Assembly: GCA_963766195.1 (NCBI GenBank)
Contig: CAVXYY010000005.1
Span: forward strand, 1,042,845 to 1,106,844
Direction: 5' to 3'
Length of the DNA: 64,000 nucleotides
Source: JAHEFT01 sp963766195
GTDB lineage: Bacteria; Pseudomonadota; Gammaproteobacteria; Xanthomonadales; SZUA-36
In this document: positions 48,566-57,862 of the stretch, piece after piece
Layout: each line of letters opens with the position of its first letter
Numbering within the stretch: position 1 is the stretch's first letter
Made by a program: the position numbers and the translations under genes
The notes under the pieces: generated by a model
What the model was told of the DNA's origin: nothing
Database searches by the model: none
What the model saw: the letters and a program-made list of their open reading frames with translations, nothing else

Positions 48566-48738
48566 TTTTTTTCTCCTCCTCGTGACCGGGCTGAGTATAA
48601 CTCCAAACCGGTAACTCATGGCAGCTGCATTGTTATCGAACGGATTGAATACGTGTTACGCGATTCCCTTGATGAGCCCGGCAGCATAAAGCTTTATCAT
48701 GGGCGCCTGTCCCGGACTTCTGATAGAAGGTTTTTCAC

Positions 48739-49359
48739 ATGCGCTCATCCTCAAAGATTCTTATGCTCACTCTCCTGCTGACCGGCTTTGTGGCTCAAGC
48801 CAGGGCCGCCACCCCCGAATGTTTCCCGGAAATCGTTTTGCCCGATAATCTTTTCCCCACCGTGCGTTTGGAGACCACCATGGGTGACATCGTCGTGGAA
48901 CTCAACCGGATGAGGGCGCCGGTGACGGCCAACAACTTCCTGCGTTATGTGCTGGCGAAGAAATATGACAACACGATTTTTCACCGGGTCATGCCGGGCT
49001 TCGTCGTGCAGGGTGGCGGCTATACCGAAGCCCTGGAGGAAGCGGAGCTGTTTGCCCCGATCATCAACGAATCGGGTAACGGCCTGAAGAACATGCCGAT
49101 GACCGTCGCGATGGCCCGGTTTGACGACCCGCATTCGGCCACCAACCAGTTTTACTTCAACCTTGCCGCCAACTCATCCCTGGACCCGAACTCACGCAGT
49201 TGGGGCTACGCGGTGTTTGGCCAGGTCATATCCGGCCAGGATGTGATCGAAGCGATTGCCGCGGTCGATACCGGCTACAGTGAAAACCTGGATGCGCCGG
49301 ACGTACCACTGGTGCCGGTCAGGCTCCTTTCCGCCACTGTCCTCGAAGAACCACATTAG
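48739..49359 (+). CDS. ppiA: Periplasmic peptidyl-prolyl cis-trans isomerase (cyclophilin)
   Basis: A 206-residue cyclophilin with a signal peptide (to about ARAAT). The catalytic arginine and surrounding block IFHRVMPGFVVQGGGYT are present, followed by the pocket residues in MARFDDPHSATNQFYFNLA and the late GYAVFGQVISGQDVI. It speeds proline isomerisation during folding of envelope proteins. The gene is free-standing, divergent from the barrel operon, and intact. Confidence 0.92.
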   Translation: MRSSSKILMLTLLLTGFVAQARAATPECFPEIVLPDNLFPTVRLETTMGDIVVELNRMRAPVTANNFLRYVLAKKYDNTIFHRVMPGFVVQGGGYTEALEEAELFAPIINESGNGLKNMPMTVAMARFDDPHSATNQFYFNLAANSSLDPNSRSWGYAVFGQVISGQDVIEAIAAVDTGYSENLDAPDVPLVPVRLLSATVLEEPH

Positions 49360-49507
49360 ATGAGTCTCGTTTCCCTGCTCCCGGCTGCGCCGGAAGGCGG
49401 CTGCACTCGACGGCATAGACCATTCGGCCGACCCCTCTGATGCCTCTCGTTTCACTCAATGCACCCAACCGGGCTCGGCGGGCCGCCGGTGGCGGCCCAG
49501 TCCCTTA

Positions 49508-50395
49508 ATGCATATCGGCTGGGGTGAGTTTTTTGCGCTGGCCAGCGCTGTCAGCTGGGCCTGGGCGATCATCCTGTTTCGCCGCGCCGGTGACGCGTTA
49601 CCGCCGTTTGAACTGAACCTGTTCAAGAACCTGCTGGGCTTTTCCCTGGTCTTGCCGACGATGGCGATTTTCGAGGGCTACCAGCTGCCGGCATTCACAC
49701 TGGAAGAAATCGGTATTGCGCTGGTTTCCGGGTTCCTCGGAATCGCGGTGGCCGACACCTGGTACCTGCGCGCACTAAGCCTGATGGGTGCCAGCCGCAC
49801 CGGCATCGTCGCCAGCCTGCTGGCCCCTTTCGTCATCCTGCTTTCCATCCTGTTCCTGGGCGAATCCCTGCGAGGCTGGCAAATCGTCGGTTTCGCGCTG
49901 GTCATGGGCGGGATTTTGCTCGTCACCTGGCGGCAGAACCGGCGGGAAGTCGATGCTGCAAACCTTGGAAAAGGAGTGTTTTTCGGAGTCGGCGCCATGC
50001 TTTTGATGGCGGTTGGCATCGTGATGGTCAAAGGCATCCTGGAAACCCGGCCGTTCCTCTGGACCACGGAGTTGCGCCTGGTAGGGGGAATCGCCGGTAT
50101 GCTGATCTACATGGCACTGCGCGGCCGGTTCGAAGTTGTCATGCAGAGATTCAGGCAGCCTTTGCCCTGGCGGTTTATCGTTCCGGCCAGCGTCCTGGGG
50201 GCCTATGTTTCCATGATGATGTGGCTGGCCGGGTACAAGCTGATTTCCGCCTCGGAAGCCTCGGTCCTGAATGAAACCGCCAACGCCTGGATCGTGCTGC
50301 TGGCCTGGCTGGTGCTGGGCGAGTCAATCGGCTATCGCAAGGTGATGGGTTTGCTGCTGACCAGCGCAGGCGTCATCATCATGCTGTTGGTATGA
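49508..50395 (+). CDS. EamA/DMT-family transporter
   Basis: A 295-residue inner-membrane protein made of two EamA repeats with ten helices. The repeat boundaries show paired motifs (GFLGIAVADTWYLRALSLMGASR in the first half, SASEASVLNETANAWIVLLAWLVLGE in the second, read in parts). The family exports metabolites or amino acids; the substrate is unknown. A 148-bp gap without features separates it from the cyclophilin gene, and a membrane-protein gene follows after 12 bp. Confidence 0.9.
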   Translation: MHIGWGEFFALASAVSWAWAIILFRRAGDALPPFELNLFKNLLGFSLVLPTMAIFEGYQLPAFTLEEIGIALVSGFLGIAVADTWYLRALSLMGASRTGIVASLLAPFVILLSILFLGESLRGWQIVGFALVMGGILLVTWRQNRREVDAANLGKGVFFGVGAMLLMAVGIVMVKGILETRPFLWTTELRLVGGIAGMLIYMALRGRFEVVMQRFRQPLPWRFIVPASVLGAYVSMMMWLAGYKLISASEASVLNETANAWIVLLAWLVLGESIGYRKVMGLLLTSAGVIIMLLV

Positions 50396-50407
50396 GGGAG
50401 AGCCGCG

Positions 50408-51295
50408 ATGAACAGTGCAGACGTGAAAGATCCCGGTAAAGTGGCGGGAGAGCACTCCGGACCGGCACGCTGGCTGCTGGTGGTCCTGGTTTCGGCTACT
50501 GTTCTGCTTTCCACCCTGACGCCGGTCGACCGCCTGGCGGAGGACGAGTACAAGGCGCTGTTCCAACGCGCGTTGATCACCTTCGCCCTGGCAAGAACCC
50601 TGAACGGTGTCATCTCGGTAGTGCAGGGTACCGAGGTGGCGCTGCAACCGGCCGGTGTGGGCGTTACGCTGACGCCGGGCCAGGTACTGGACCCGATCAA
50701 TGACCTGGTTGAGCGGTTTTCCTGGATCATGCTGGGGGCGACGCTCTCGCTCGGTGTTCAGCAGGTACTGCTCGATGTCGGGCAATGGTGGGGCGTCAAA
50801 TTGATCCTGGGCCTGCTGGGACTCACCTGGCTCGGGCTGCGCCTGCGACTGACCGGCGCCCGCCGGTCCGGTTCCGAACAACTGCTGTTCCGCCTGTTCA
50901 TTATCGCCGTCTTCGTGCGATTTGCGGTTCCCATGGCGATGATTGCCAATGAAGGCATGTATCGCCTGTTCCTGGAATCGCGCTACCTCGAAAGCACGCA
51001 GCTTATTGAAACCGCCGGCTCGGAAATCCAGGCAGTGGGCGCCAATGACGCCGCCATCGAAGAGGCGGAAGAAGGCGTACTGGATTCTTTAGGGCAAATG
51101 TTCGAAAGCACCGGCAAGATGCTGAATGTAAGAGAAAAGATGGCTTACATAGGGGAGAGGGCTTCCGAGCTCATTGAGCACCTGATCCAGTTGAGCGTGG
51201 TGTTTATTCTCCAGACGGGCATTCTTCCTATCGCTTTCCTGTGGATTTTCCTACAACTGTTCAAGCAATTGTTCCGGACTGAAATATTGACATAG
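50408..51295 (+). CDS. Hypothetical membrane protein
   Basis: A 295-residue protein with helices near residues 22-40, 95-113, 122-140 and 155-178, an acidic soluble stretch at about 200-235 (EIQAVGANDAAIEEAEEG), and a long C-terminal helix (LSVVFILQTGILPIAFLWIF). I do not recognise the family. It begins 12 bp after the DMT transporter. The first of three tandem palindromes overlaps its stop codon, so those sites probably belong to the downstream gene. Confidence 0.65.
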   Translation: MNSADVKDPGKVAGEHSGPARWLLVVLVSATVLLSTLTPVDRLAEDEYKALFQRALITFALARTLNGVISVVQGTEVALQPAGVGVTLTPGQVLDPINDLVERFSWIMLGATLSLGVQQVLLDVGQWWGVKLILGLLGLTWLGLRLRLTGARRSGSEQLLFRLFIIAVFVRFAVPMAMIANEGMYRLFLESRYLESTQLIETAGSEIQAVGANDAAIEEAEEGVLDSLGQMFESTGKMLNVREKMAYIGERASELIEHLIQLSVVFILQTGILPIAFLWIFLQLFKQLFRTEILT

Positions 51296-51339
51296 ATGTC
51301 AATATATGACATTAATGTCAATAAGTGACATAGATGTCA
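51288..51339 (+). promoter_or_regulatory. Three tandem 14-bp palindromes (candidate operator array)
   Basis: TGACATAGATGTCA at 51288-51301, TGACATTAATGTCA at 51307-51320 and TGACATAGATGTCA at 51326-51339 repeat exactly every 19 bp. The first lies in a longer perfect palindrome apart from its two central bases. The units contain TTGACA, so a promoter -35 box may be embedded. They lie 179 bp ahead of the DUF6502 gene. A dimeric repressor bound side by side is the simplest reading; the regulator is unknown. Confidence 0.65.
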
Positions 51340-51517
51340 ATGCAAGGGGAACCAAGACCGTTATAGGACGGTTCTGTGGACCGGAACAGGAAACAGGGGA
51401 AGGAATCCGACCGGTTCGCGCGGACAGAATCGTTCTACGGTGGCGGCAACGGCCCGGGCCGGGATTGGCCCGGAGCCGTTTTTTCGATCCGGGTTTGGCG
51501 GGGAAAAGGAGGCCGGC

Positions 51518-52360
51518 ATGCCAGCGACAAAGAAGAACCGTTCCGGGGATGCAGCAATCCTGACCCGTGCGGTCGACACGGTCTTCAGAAAACTGATCCG
51601 GTTCCTGGTGGGCAGAATATCCCTGGTCCGCCTGCAGGAGATGATTCGCTATATCTATGTCGAGGAGGCCGAAAGGACTCTGCGGGCCGAAGCCCCCGGA
51701 AAAAATGTGCCGATGACCAAGCTGGCACTGGTCACCGGGCTGGATACGCGCACGCTGGTGGAGGTTAAAAAGCGGCTGGAGGCAGACCACAATCAGTACC
51801 GGCAACAATTCCTGTCAGAGCTGACCCCGGAGAGTGCAATCGTCGAGGCCTGGGCAGGCCGTGAAGGGAGCCCCGGGCCGGAAAAACACATCGTGTTGGA
51901 CTACGGCAGCGAGCACAGCGGCTTTGAGCAGTTGGTGAAAGCCACCATTTCCGGCCGTGGAATCACGACCCAGTCGATCATCGAAAGGCTGGTGGCGACC
52001 CGCAGTGTCGTGCAAAACAAGAAAAACCACACGCTTCAACTCGTCGTTAACGAGTTTTCTCCGTACCTGTCCGACGATGAGCCCAATATCGTCAACGCGG
52101 CCCTGTCGGCGATCTCCAACCTGGTCTCCACGATCGAGCACAATATGCGGGCCAATCCGGACGAGAAATTTTTTCAGCGCCAGTCCTGGACTTTCCGGCT
52201 CGACCCGGTGGACCGAGAGTCGTTCAGGCAGGCCATGCGAAAATTATTGGAAGAATACAAGCTCGGCGCCGAGGCCGGCATCAAGCCCTGGGAACGTGAA
52301 ACCTACGGCGAAAACCGGGTGACGGCGGGTGTCGGTTTCTATTATTTCGAAGATTCCTGA
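51518..52360 (+). CDS. DUF6502 family protein
   Basis: A 280-residue soluble protein. It matches DUF6502 in its opening (AVDTVFRKLIRFLVGRISLVRLQEMIRYIYV, seen in parts) and in a helix-turn-helix-like stretch at about 65-95 that includes TGLDTRTLVEVKKRL. It could be a DNA-binding regulator, which would suit the tandem palindromes upstream, but the family is uncharacterised. ATG 51518 follows an AAAGGAGG site; the open frame reaches 51440. Confidence 0.72.
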   Translation: MPATKKNRSGDAAILTRAVDTVFRKLIRFLVGRISLVRLQEMIRYIYVEEAERTLRAEAPGKNVPMTKLALVTGLDTRTLVEVKKRLEADHNQYRQQFLSELTPESAIVEAWAGREGSPGPEKHIVLDYGSEHSGFEQLVKATISGRGITTQSIIERLVATRSVVQNKKNHTLQLVVNEFSPYLSDDEPNIVNAALSAISNLVSTIEHNMRANPDEKFFQRQSWTFRLDPVDRESFRQAMRKLLEEYKLGAEAGIKPWERETYGENRVTAGVGFYYFEDS

Positions 52361-52448
52361 TCCCGGAACAGGAACCGGATCAAATTTCCGGTGAACAGGG
52401 AAACGGGAGTAAGCTTGTCCTTATTTCGCAGATGACCCTGGAAGTTTT

Positions 52449-53519
52449 GTGGCGCGAATAAACCTCATTGCCGGATGTGCCCTGACGCTTTGCCTGGCGT
52501 TGGTATGGGTGCCCGCGCATTTGATGGCAAACGAAGATGCCGAGGGTTCAAAGCCCACGTTGGAGGAGCTTGCAGGGCATACCGTGCGCACGCTCGATTA
52601 TTGGAAAGGCTTTGAAACCCGGTCATGGGTGGATCGCCTGCAACCGGCGACACCCGAAGTTATCGACTTCCTGCAAAAGGACAATCTCTATCAAGGGTTT
52701 CCGCAACGGCCCAGGCCTGCGCGAATTGACGAAAACTACCTTGCCGATATTCGCGCCGCGATCAGGGACATCCCTGTTGTAGTGCAGTCACTCGTGGCGG
52801 GCAAACTCGTAGCGCTGATGCTCGTTGAAGACCTTGGTGGAACCGGATACATGGTAGGCGTGTTCGACAGCAATGACGAACAGGTTGCAGCTTTCCTGGT
52901 CCTGGATCCGATCGTCCTCGACAAGAAAGCCAACGCCTGGGCGAGCTGGAAAGACTCAACGCCATTCATGGATGATCCGGAATACGAGATCCGAACGCAT
53001 CTCGAAGCGCCGGCTGAAGATACGCGCCGGAATGCGCTGCGATACATCCTGCTGCACGAGTTTGCTCATTTCGTGGGTATGGATCCATCCCTGCTTCCGA
53101 ATTGGTCGCAACAGCCATCTGCAGAGGCGCTGGCCGCCGCGCGCTTCGCGTCGCTTTCGTGGGTCTTCAACGATGGACAATACGTGAGCAAGTACGATTC
53201 TGACTTTACGCTTCGACCCAGGGTTGTGTTTTATGCCGGCGACGATTCGAAGTTGCCGATGAGTGATGCTGCGACGTTCTTGCAGGAACTGTCGAAAACC
53301 AACTTCCCAACGCCTTACTCGGCGACCAGCAATGCGGATGACTTTGCCGAATCCCTGGCGAACTATATTCACGTCGTTATCGACAAGCGCCCGTATTGGG
53401 TTGAAGTGAACAGGAACGGTGAGACCCTGTATCGATTGGAGAGCTGCTGGGGCACACCGCGGTGCGCCGCGAAAGAAATGTTCCTGTCCTGGCTGTTGAA
53501 AGCACCGAAAAAGCTTTGA
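52449..53519 (+). CDS. Exported protein with a HEXXH zinc-peptidase motif
   Basis: A 356-residue protein with a signal peptide (to about HLMANE). The LLHEFAHFVGM segment at about 202-212 is a complete HEXXH zinc-metallopeptidase site. I cannot identify the third ligand with certainty; DDFAESLANY further on is a candidate. I do not recognise the family. The start is a GTG at 52449 with a GGAAG site. It is separated by 88 bp from the DUF6502 gene and lies before a tRNA on the other strand. Confidence 0.6.
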   Translation: MARINLIAGCALTLCLALVWVPAHLMANEDAEGSKPTLEELAGHTVRTLDYWKGFETRSWVDRLQPATPEVIDFLQKDNLYQGFPQRPRPARIDENYLADIRAAIRDIPVVVQSLVAGKLVALMLVEDLGGTGYMVGVFDSNDEQVAAFLVLDPIVLDKKANAWASWKDSTPFMDDPEYEIRTHLEAPAEDTRRNALRYILLHEFAHFVGMDPSLLPNWSQQPSAEALAAARFASLSWVFNDGQYVSKYDSDFTLRPRVVFYAGDDSKLPMSDAATFLQELSKTNFPTPYSATSNADDFAESLANYIHVVIDKRPYWVEVNRNGETLYRLESCWGTPRCAAKEMFLSWLLKAPKKL

Positions 53520-53546
53520 GAACCGGCGAAACCCAAAACCGGGAAA

Positions 53547-53622
53547 TGGCGCCCTCGACACGACTCGAACGTGTGACCTATCGCTTAGGAGGCGATTGCT
53601 CTATCCTCTGAGCTACGAGGGC
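53547..53622 (-). tRNA. tRNA-Arg (CCT anticodon)
   Basis: A 76-nt cloverleaf read on the minus strand: acceptor GCCCTCG paired with CGAGGGC, D-arm with AGCTCAGAGGATAGAGCA, anticodon loop CTCCTAA (anticodon CCT, reading AGG), T-arm with CGTTCGAGTC, and a genome-encoded CCA at 53547-53549. There is no sign of an integrated element at its 3' end. Confidence 0.95.
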
Positions 53623-53630
53623 GAGCGGCG

Positions 53631-53660
53631 ATTGTAACAATCTGGCCGCAAACTGGCCAA
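53631..53660 (-). promoter_or_regulatory. Sigma-70-like promoter of tRNA-Arg
   Basis: On the minus strand a -35 box TTGGCC (53655-53660) is 18 bp from a -10 box TACAAT (53631-53636), which ends 8 bp before the tRNA 5' end. Confidence 0.5.
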
Positions 53661-53690
53661 TCCTATCCGGCAAGAGCACCAGACAAGCGG

Positions 53691-54077
53691 CTACGGAACA
53701 TAAGCGATGCAGTCGATCTCGACGCGCAGCCCTTCGCCCGGCAGTGCCGCCGCCTGGATCGTCGTGCGCGCCGGCCGGTGGTCGCCGAACACCCTCGAGT
53801 AGACGGCGTTCATCTGTGCAAACTCTTTCATGTCGAGCAGGAATACACCACAGCGCAGTACGTACCTGAGATCCGAGCCGGCGGCCTGCAGAATCGCCTG
53901 CACGTTTCTGAGGCATTGCTCTGTCTGCTCACCGGGATCGGCGCTGACGATCTTGCCGGTGGCCGGATCCACGGCGCCCTGGCCGGAAACGAACACGAGG
54001 CGCTCAAATCCCATGCCGGGTGAATACGGGCCGACGGGGGTGGGGAGCTTGGGGGCCTGAACGGGACGATGCGTCAT
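53691..54077 (-). CDS. RidA/YjgF-family enamine/imine deaminase
   Basis: A 128-residue protein with the Rid outline: GPYSPGM near the start, FVSGQGAVDPATG, the catalytic-arginine block RPARTTIQAAALPGEGLRVEID at about 102-123 (seen in parts). RidA hydrolyses reactive enamines made by PLP enzymes such as threonine dehydratase and so protects other PLP enzymes. The length is standard. It is transcribed toward the tRNA gene, 68 bp away. Confidence 0.9.
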   Translation of the reverse strand: MTHRPVQAPKLPTPVGPYSPGMGFERLVFVSGQGAVDPATGKIVSADPGEQTEQCLRNVQAILQAAGSDLRYVLRCGVFLLDMKEFAQMNAVYSRVFGDHRPARTTIQAAALPGEGLRVEIDCIAYVP

Positions 54078-54247
54078 CTCTCTCTTCCATGTGGTGTTGA
54101 AGGTTCGACAATATCATGCGCAGCAGCCCCAGCGTCGCTTTTTCCCGTCCCCGCAAGCTGAACTGGCCGTGCACGATCGGCCCGGTCCCGGTTCCCGGGT
54201 TGTGCGTATAATTGCACTGTTTTTTATTTTCAATTGTTGGTATTCAA

Positions 54248-55180
54248 GTGTTGTCAATCGATAAAAAAGACCGGCGGGGAATTATTTTTGCAGTGTCGGG
54301 TTTCAGCCTGTTTTCGATGGGCGACCTGGTCATCAAGTTGCTGGCCGACAGCGGCTTTGAACCTGCCGAAATTATTTTTTTTCTCCAGCTGTTCTTCCTG
54401 CCGCTGATCCTGATGCTCTCTCCATGGATTGGCGGGATAACGGCGGCACTGCGGACGGATAAACTCTGGCTCCACGTGTTGCGCGCGCTGTGCGGCATAC
54501 TGGTTTTCTACATGATGATCAGCGGTTTCAAGAAGCTGGGCATGGCCATGTCCTACACGTTGATCTTCATGGGCCCCTTTTTCGCCACCTTGCTGTCGGT
54601 GGTTTTTTTGAAAGATACAGTCGGGAAATATCGCTGGATTTCGCTGATCGGCGGGTTTGCCGGCATCCTTGTCGTTCTGCGGCCCAGCGTGGAGCAACTG
54701 GATCCTGCTGCGCTGGGGATTCTTTTTGCGGCGTTCCTGTTTGCCGTCTCCACCATCATCATGCGAAGAATCGGCGAAAATGAGCCCCTGCTGGCATTCG
54801 CCCTGTACGGTTCCATCATCTCGATGTATGTCTACGGGGTGGCTACCTTCTGGGATGGGCAGGCAAGGATTCCGGCCGGCGCCGAGTGGGCCATGTTCGC
54901 CCTGATCGGTATATTGCACGTCGGCGGAAGCCTGATGACTTCGCGGGCTTTTTCAATGACCGAGACGGCGTTGGTGGCTCCTTTCCACTACGTGCAGTTA
55001 CTTTGGGGAACGTTGTTCGGCGTGGTCATTTTCTCCACCGTGCCGGATGTCTGGACGGCGCTGGGTGCGAGCCTGATCGTCATGAGCGGCTTGTTCCTGA
55101 TCTACCGCGAGCACGTCCGTAACCGCGAACGGACCACCGGGGTTACGGTTCACGGTGATGTTCCTTCTCCTGAAGCCTGA
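54248..55180 (+). CDS. EamA/DMT-family transporter
   Basis: About 310 residues, ten predicted helices in two EamA repeats (GFSLFSMGDLVIKLLADSG at the start, AMSYTLIFMGPFFATLLSVVFLKD closing the first repeat, MTETALVAPFHYVQLLWGTLFG in the second, read in parts). The start is uncertain; GTG 54248 and TTG 54251 fit better than the far upstream TTG. A TATAAT box lies at 54207-54212. The type resembles small-metabolite exporters of Alphaproteobacteria and Gammaproteobacteria. Its 3' end overlaps convergent pdxB by 38 bp. Confidence 0.87.
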   Translation: MLSIDKKDRRGIIFAVSGFSLFSMGDLVIKLLADSGFEPAEIIFFLQLFFLPLILMLSPWIGGITAALRTDKLWLHVLRALCGILVFYMMISGFKKLGMAMSYTLIFMGPFFATLLSVVFLKDTVGKYRWISLIGGFAGILVVLRPSVEQLDPAALGILFAAFLFAVSTIIMRRIGENEPLLAFALYGSIISMYVYGVATFWDGQARIPAGAEWAMFALIGILHVGGSLMTSRAFSMTETALVAPFHYVQLLWGTLFGVVIFSTVPDVWTALGASLIVMSGLFLIYREHVRNRERTTGVTVHGDVPSPEA

Positions 55181-56292
55181 ACCCCAGTTTTTCCAGCTTT
55201 TCCAGGATCACAGGCGCCAACGTTTACAGCCTTGAGGTATAGGAAGCGAATTCCCGTCTGACCGGGTAGTCGCCTCGTAGCTGCTCGAACGGCATGCGGG
55301 TTATCCCGCAGAGCCGCATCATCAACGGCTATGCGGTAGGTCGAAAGAACCGCCTGCGCCAGGATCGCTTCTTCATTCTGGCTGGTCCCATCCAGTGCAA
55401 TGACCGGGTTTTCGGGTGGCTCGATACCGGCCGGTTCCCAATCGTCAATCCCCAGGCCAAAAAATTTGCTGACCGCCCGAACGGCGACGGTCGTGCCGTT
55501 GGCCTTGCCATCCCGCGAATAGCCGGCGATATGGGGGGTGCCGAAATCCACCCGGTGCAGCAAGTTAACATCGAGTGCGGGTTCGTTTTCCCAACAGTCA
55601 ATAATCAGGCCGGCAATTTCGCCTGTTTCCCTGGCCCTGTGCACCGCTTCCGATTCGAAAACCTCTCCGCGGCAGGTGTTGATGAGCACGGGCCGCTTTT
55701 GCAGTCCGCCGGCAAATGCCTGGTTTACCATGTGATGCGTGCGGTCCTCGCCTTCCATGTTCAGCGGAACATGAAAGGTGATGATGTCGCACTGTTCCCG
55801 GATATCCCGCAATGAAACAAACTGCGAGGAACCCTCGGCTCTTTCCCGGGGCGGGTCATTCAAAAGGACGTTCATTCCCAGGATTTCACAGGTTTTGGCC
55901 ACCCGGGACCCGACTTGCCCGACGCCCACGATCCCGATGGTCTGGCCCTTCAAGGCAACCCTCTCCCGGGCTGCCCAGGAAAACAGGGCGGACGCCATGT
56001 ACTGGTTGACGCTTTCCGCGTTGCACCCCGGCGCATTGACCCATTGAATCCCGGCGGTGTCGCAGTACCCGGTGTCGATGTGGTCGAAGCCGATGGTGGC
56101 CGTTGCGATGAACCGGACCCTGGAACCTTCCAGGGTTTCCCGGCTGCAAATGGTCCGGGTGCGGGTCACCAGCGCGTCGGCGTCCCTGACGGTTTCGCGG
56201 GTAGTCAGGTTTCCCGGCAGGTAAACCACTTTTGCAAAGGGTTCCAGGGCCCCCCTGATGTACGGAATCTTGTTGTCGATGATGATTTTCAT
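55143..56292 (-). CDS. pdxB: Erythronate-4-phosphate dehydrogenase (C-terminal end frameshifted)
   Basis: About 383 residues if repaired. The NAD site VGVGQVGSRVAKTCEI, the strongly conserved ATIGFDHIDT, VNAPGCNAESV, and the catalytic GTPHIAGYSRDGKANG (histidine and neighbours) identify PdxB, second enzyme of the DXP-independent pyridoxal-phosphate route in Gammaproteobacteria. The start at 56292 matches the family (MKIIIDNKIP). The dimerisation domain at the end needs three frame changes (near 55308, 55235 and 55215) to give the expected NPHAFEQLRGDYPVRREF and LEKLEKLGF segments. It ends at 55143. Confidence 0.88.
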
Positions 56293-56299
56293 GCCGGCT

Positions 56300-57591
56300 T
56301 CAGTACTCGAACCTGTCTTTGAAGGCCCATAAACCCAATGCGGGGTTGGAAATATAGAAAACCTCTTCACCGTCGGGCAGGGTGTTGTAGCCTTCCTTCA
56401 TCGTTTCGGGATTGTACCGCGCGGTGATTTCGTCAAAGTCCCCGTAGTTGAACCCAACGCTCTCGATTTCCTGCCGAGACAGGTTATCCGGGCCTTTTCC
56501 GGGACAATACGTGATGCTGAAACGGCCCTCGGACGAGCCGTGGATCAGGTGGGCGGCAGCTGCGAGGTTATTGCGCAGGTCCTCGTTGTCCCTGACCATT
56601 TCCACGGTGTGCGGGGTTCCGAAATACCCGTATTTCCGGATCAGCTGGTCAATCTGTCTGTCTTCGCCGAACTCGACCAGGGCGGGGGCCAGGACAATCA
56701 GCTCGCCGCCATCCGCCAGGGCCATGCGCGTGCGGTAGACGCTCTTGTTACCCAGCCAGGTGCTTTTGAACTCCGTGGGGTCGAGCCAGACAACGACTTT
56801 TTCCAGGGGCTTGTCCAGCAGGTCGAAATTGACCTGGAGCGACAGTTTGGCGGCCTTGTCAAATACGCTGAAATCGTCGCCGATGAAAAGCCCGTAGGTT
56901 TGTAATTGACCGTCTTTGTTCAGGCCCACAACCGTCAGCACATAAACAATCGGCAGATGACCTGCAAAATGTTCGGAAGCGTAGTTGAAGACCTTGCGGA
57001 CCGGCGTATCCGCATGGCCCATCATTCTTTTCCATGCCATAGACGGCCCCGATGTAGTGGCTTTTGTGGATGCCCTTCGGTGCCGCCCGTGCCGACAAAA
57101 ATGTTCTTGTTGTAATTGGCCATCCCCACCACTTCGTGCGGCACGACCTGGCCGATGGACAGGATCAGGTCGAAATCACCTTCGACCAGCAACTTGTTGA
57201 CCTGGGCCGGCCAGGTGATAATCGCAGGCGCCTTCGGAGACTTCCTTGACAAATTCGGCCGGCACCGTGCCCAGCGTGACGACGTCGTTGCGCCAGTCAT
57301 GGACCCGGAACAGTTCCCTGGGCGTCTGTCCAAACATGTGGCTGATCTGTGCGTCGGTCATCGGCGTGTGCGTGCCCAGGGCCGGTAGAATGTCCGTCAG
57401 CCTGTCGCCCAGGTACTCCCAGCAATACTCGGTCAACTCACCGGAACGGGACGGCAGGCGGGTGTAGTCAGGTGGAACCACCAGGACTTTTTGCCGTCTC
57501 CCCGATAGTCTTCCAGGGCCGAAAACATGCCCTGCTTCAGATCATCGGCGGACAGTGCGGTTTCGGGTGAGCCTGTTTCGTAATAAATCAT
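56300..57591 (-). CDS. LarA/DUF2088-family nickel-pincer racemase-like protein (frameshifted four times)
   Basis: About 430 residues when joined. The opening PPDYTRLPSRSG and ALGTHTPMT correspond to the PDxTR and GTHRP regions of lactate racemase LarA. VVPHEVVGMAN and GTEGIHKSHYIG follow in the zone that holds the histidine and lysine ligands of the nickel-pincer cofactor. The C-terminal catalytic domain is intact. Frame changes lie near 57491 (in an A run), 57215, 57075 and 57020. In sugar-acid loci, LarA homologs are thought to epimerise or racemise hydroxy acids. It is divergent from the hexuronate genes across a shared operator. Confidence 0.75.
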
Positions 57592-57743
57592 GTCAATCGT
57601 CTTCTTCGGGTTTCAGGGTGACGGCTGTTTAATTGTACTTGAATTGTTGAATTCCGCCGTAAATTACCGGTAGATACATGCGCAGCGTTGAACATCACGT
57701 TCAGCGCCGTGTGCCTTGGCAGGGTACTTTCCGTGCATTTTTC

Positions 57744-57765
57744 GATTGCCACCGGTGGCAATCGG
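57744..57765. promoter_or_regulatory. LacI-family operator, perfect 22-bp palindrome
   Basis: The palindrome at 57744-57765 is exact. Its inner 14 bases, TGCCACCGGTGGCA, fit the LacI/GalR consensus TGnnAnCGnTnnCA at every fixed position. It sits in the 271-bp gap between the divergent LarA-like and SDR genes, so one regulator could control both. The regulator gene is not in the window. Confidence 0.75.
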
Positions 57766-57862
57766 CACTATCCTAAGCAGTTGTGGAATCCCTGTCAGGG
57801 ACCGAACGAATGTGATTGTCGGATACACTTGGCCCTGTAATGAATCGGAACTGAACGGAATC

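Noticed and set aside
49360..49507. Possible RNA or repeat between the cyclophilin and DMT transporter genes
   Set aside because: No stable stem, promoter or conserved motif was seen by eye.
51288..51339. CRISPR-like repeat array
   Set aside because: The units are only 14 bp, palindromic and 5 bp apart, with no spacers or cas genes; an operator array fits better.
53547..53690. Integration site at tRNA-Arg
   Set aside because: No integrase, no duplicated tRNA 3' end and no change in gene content beside it.
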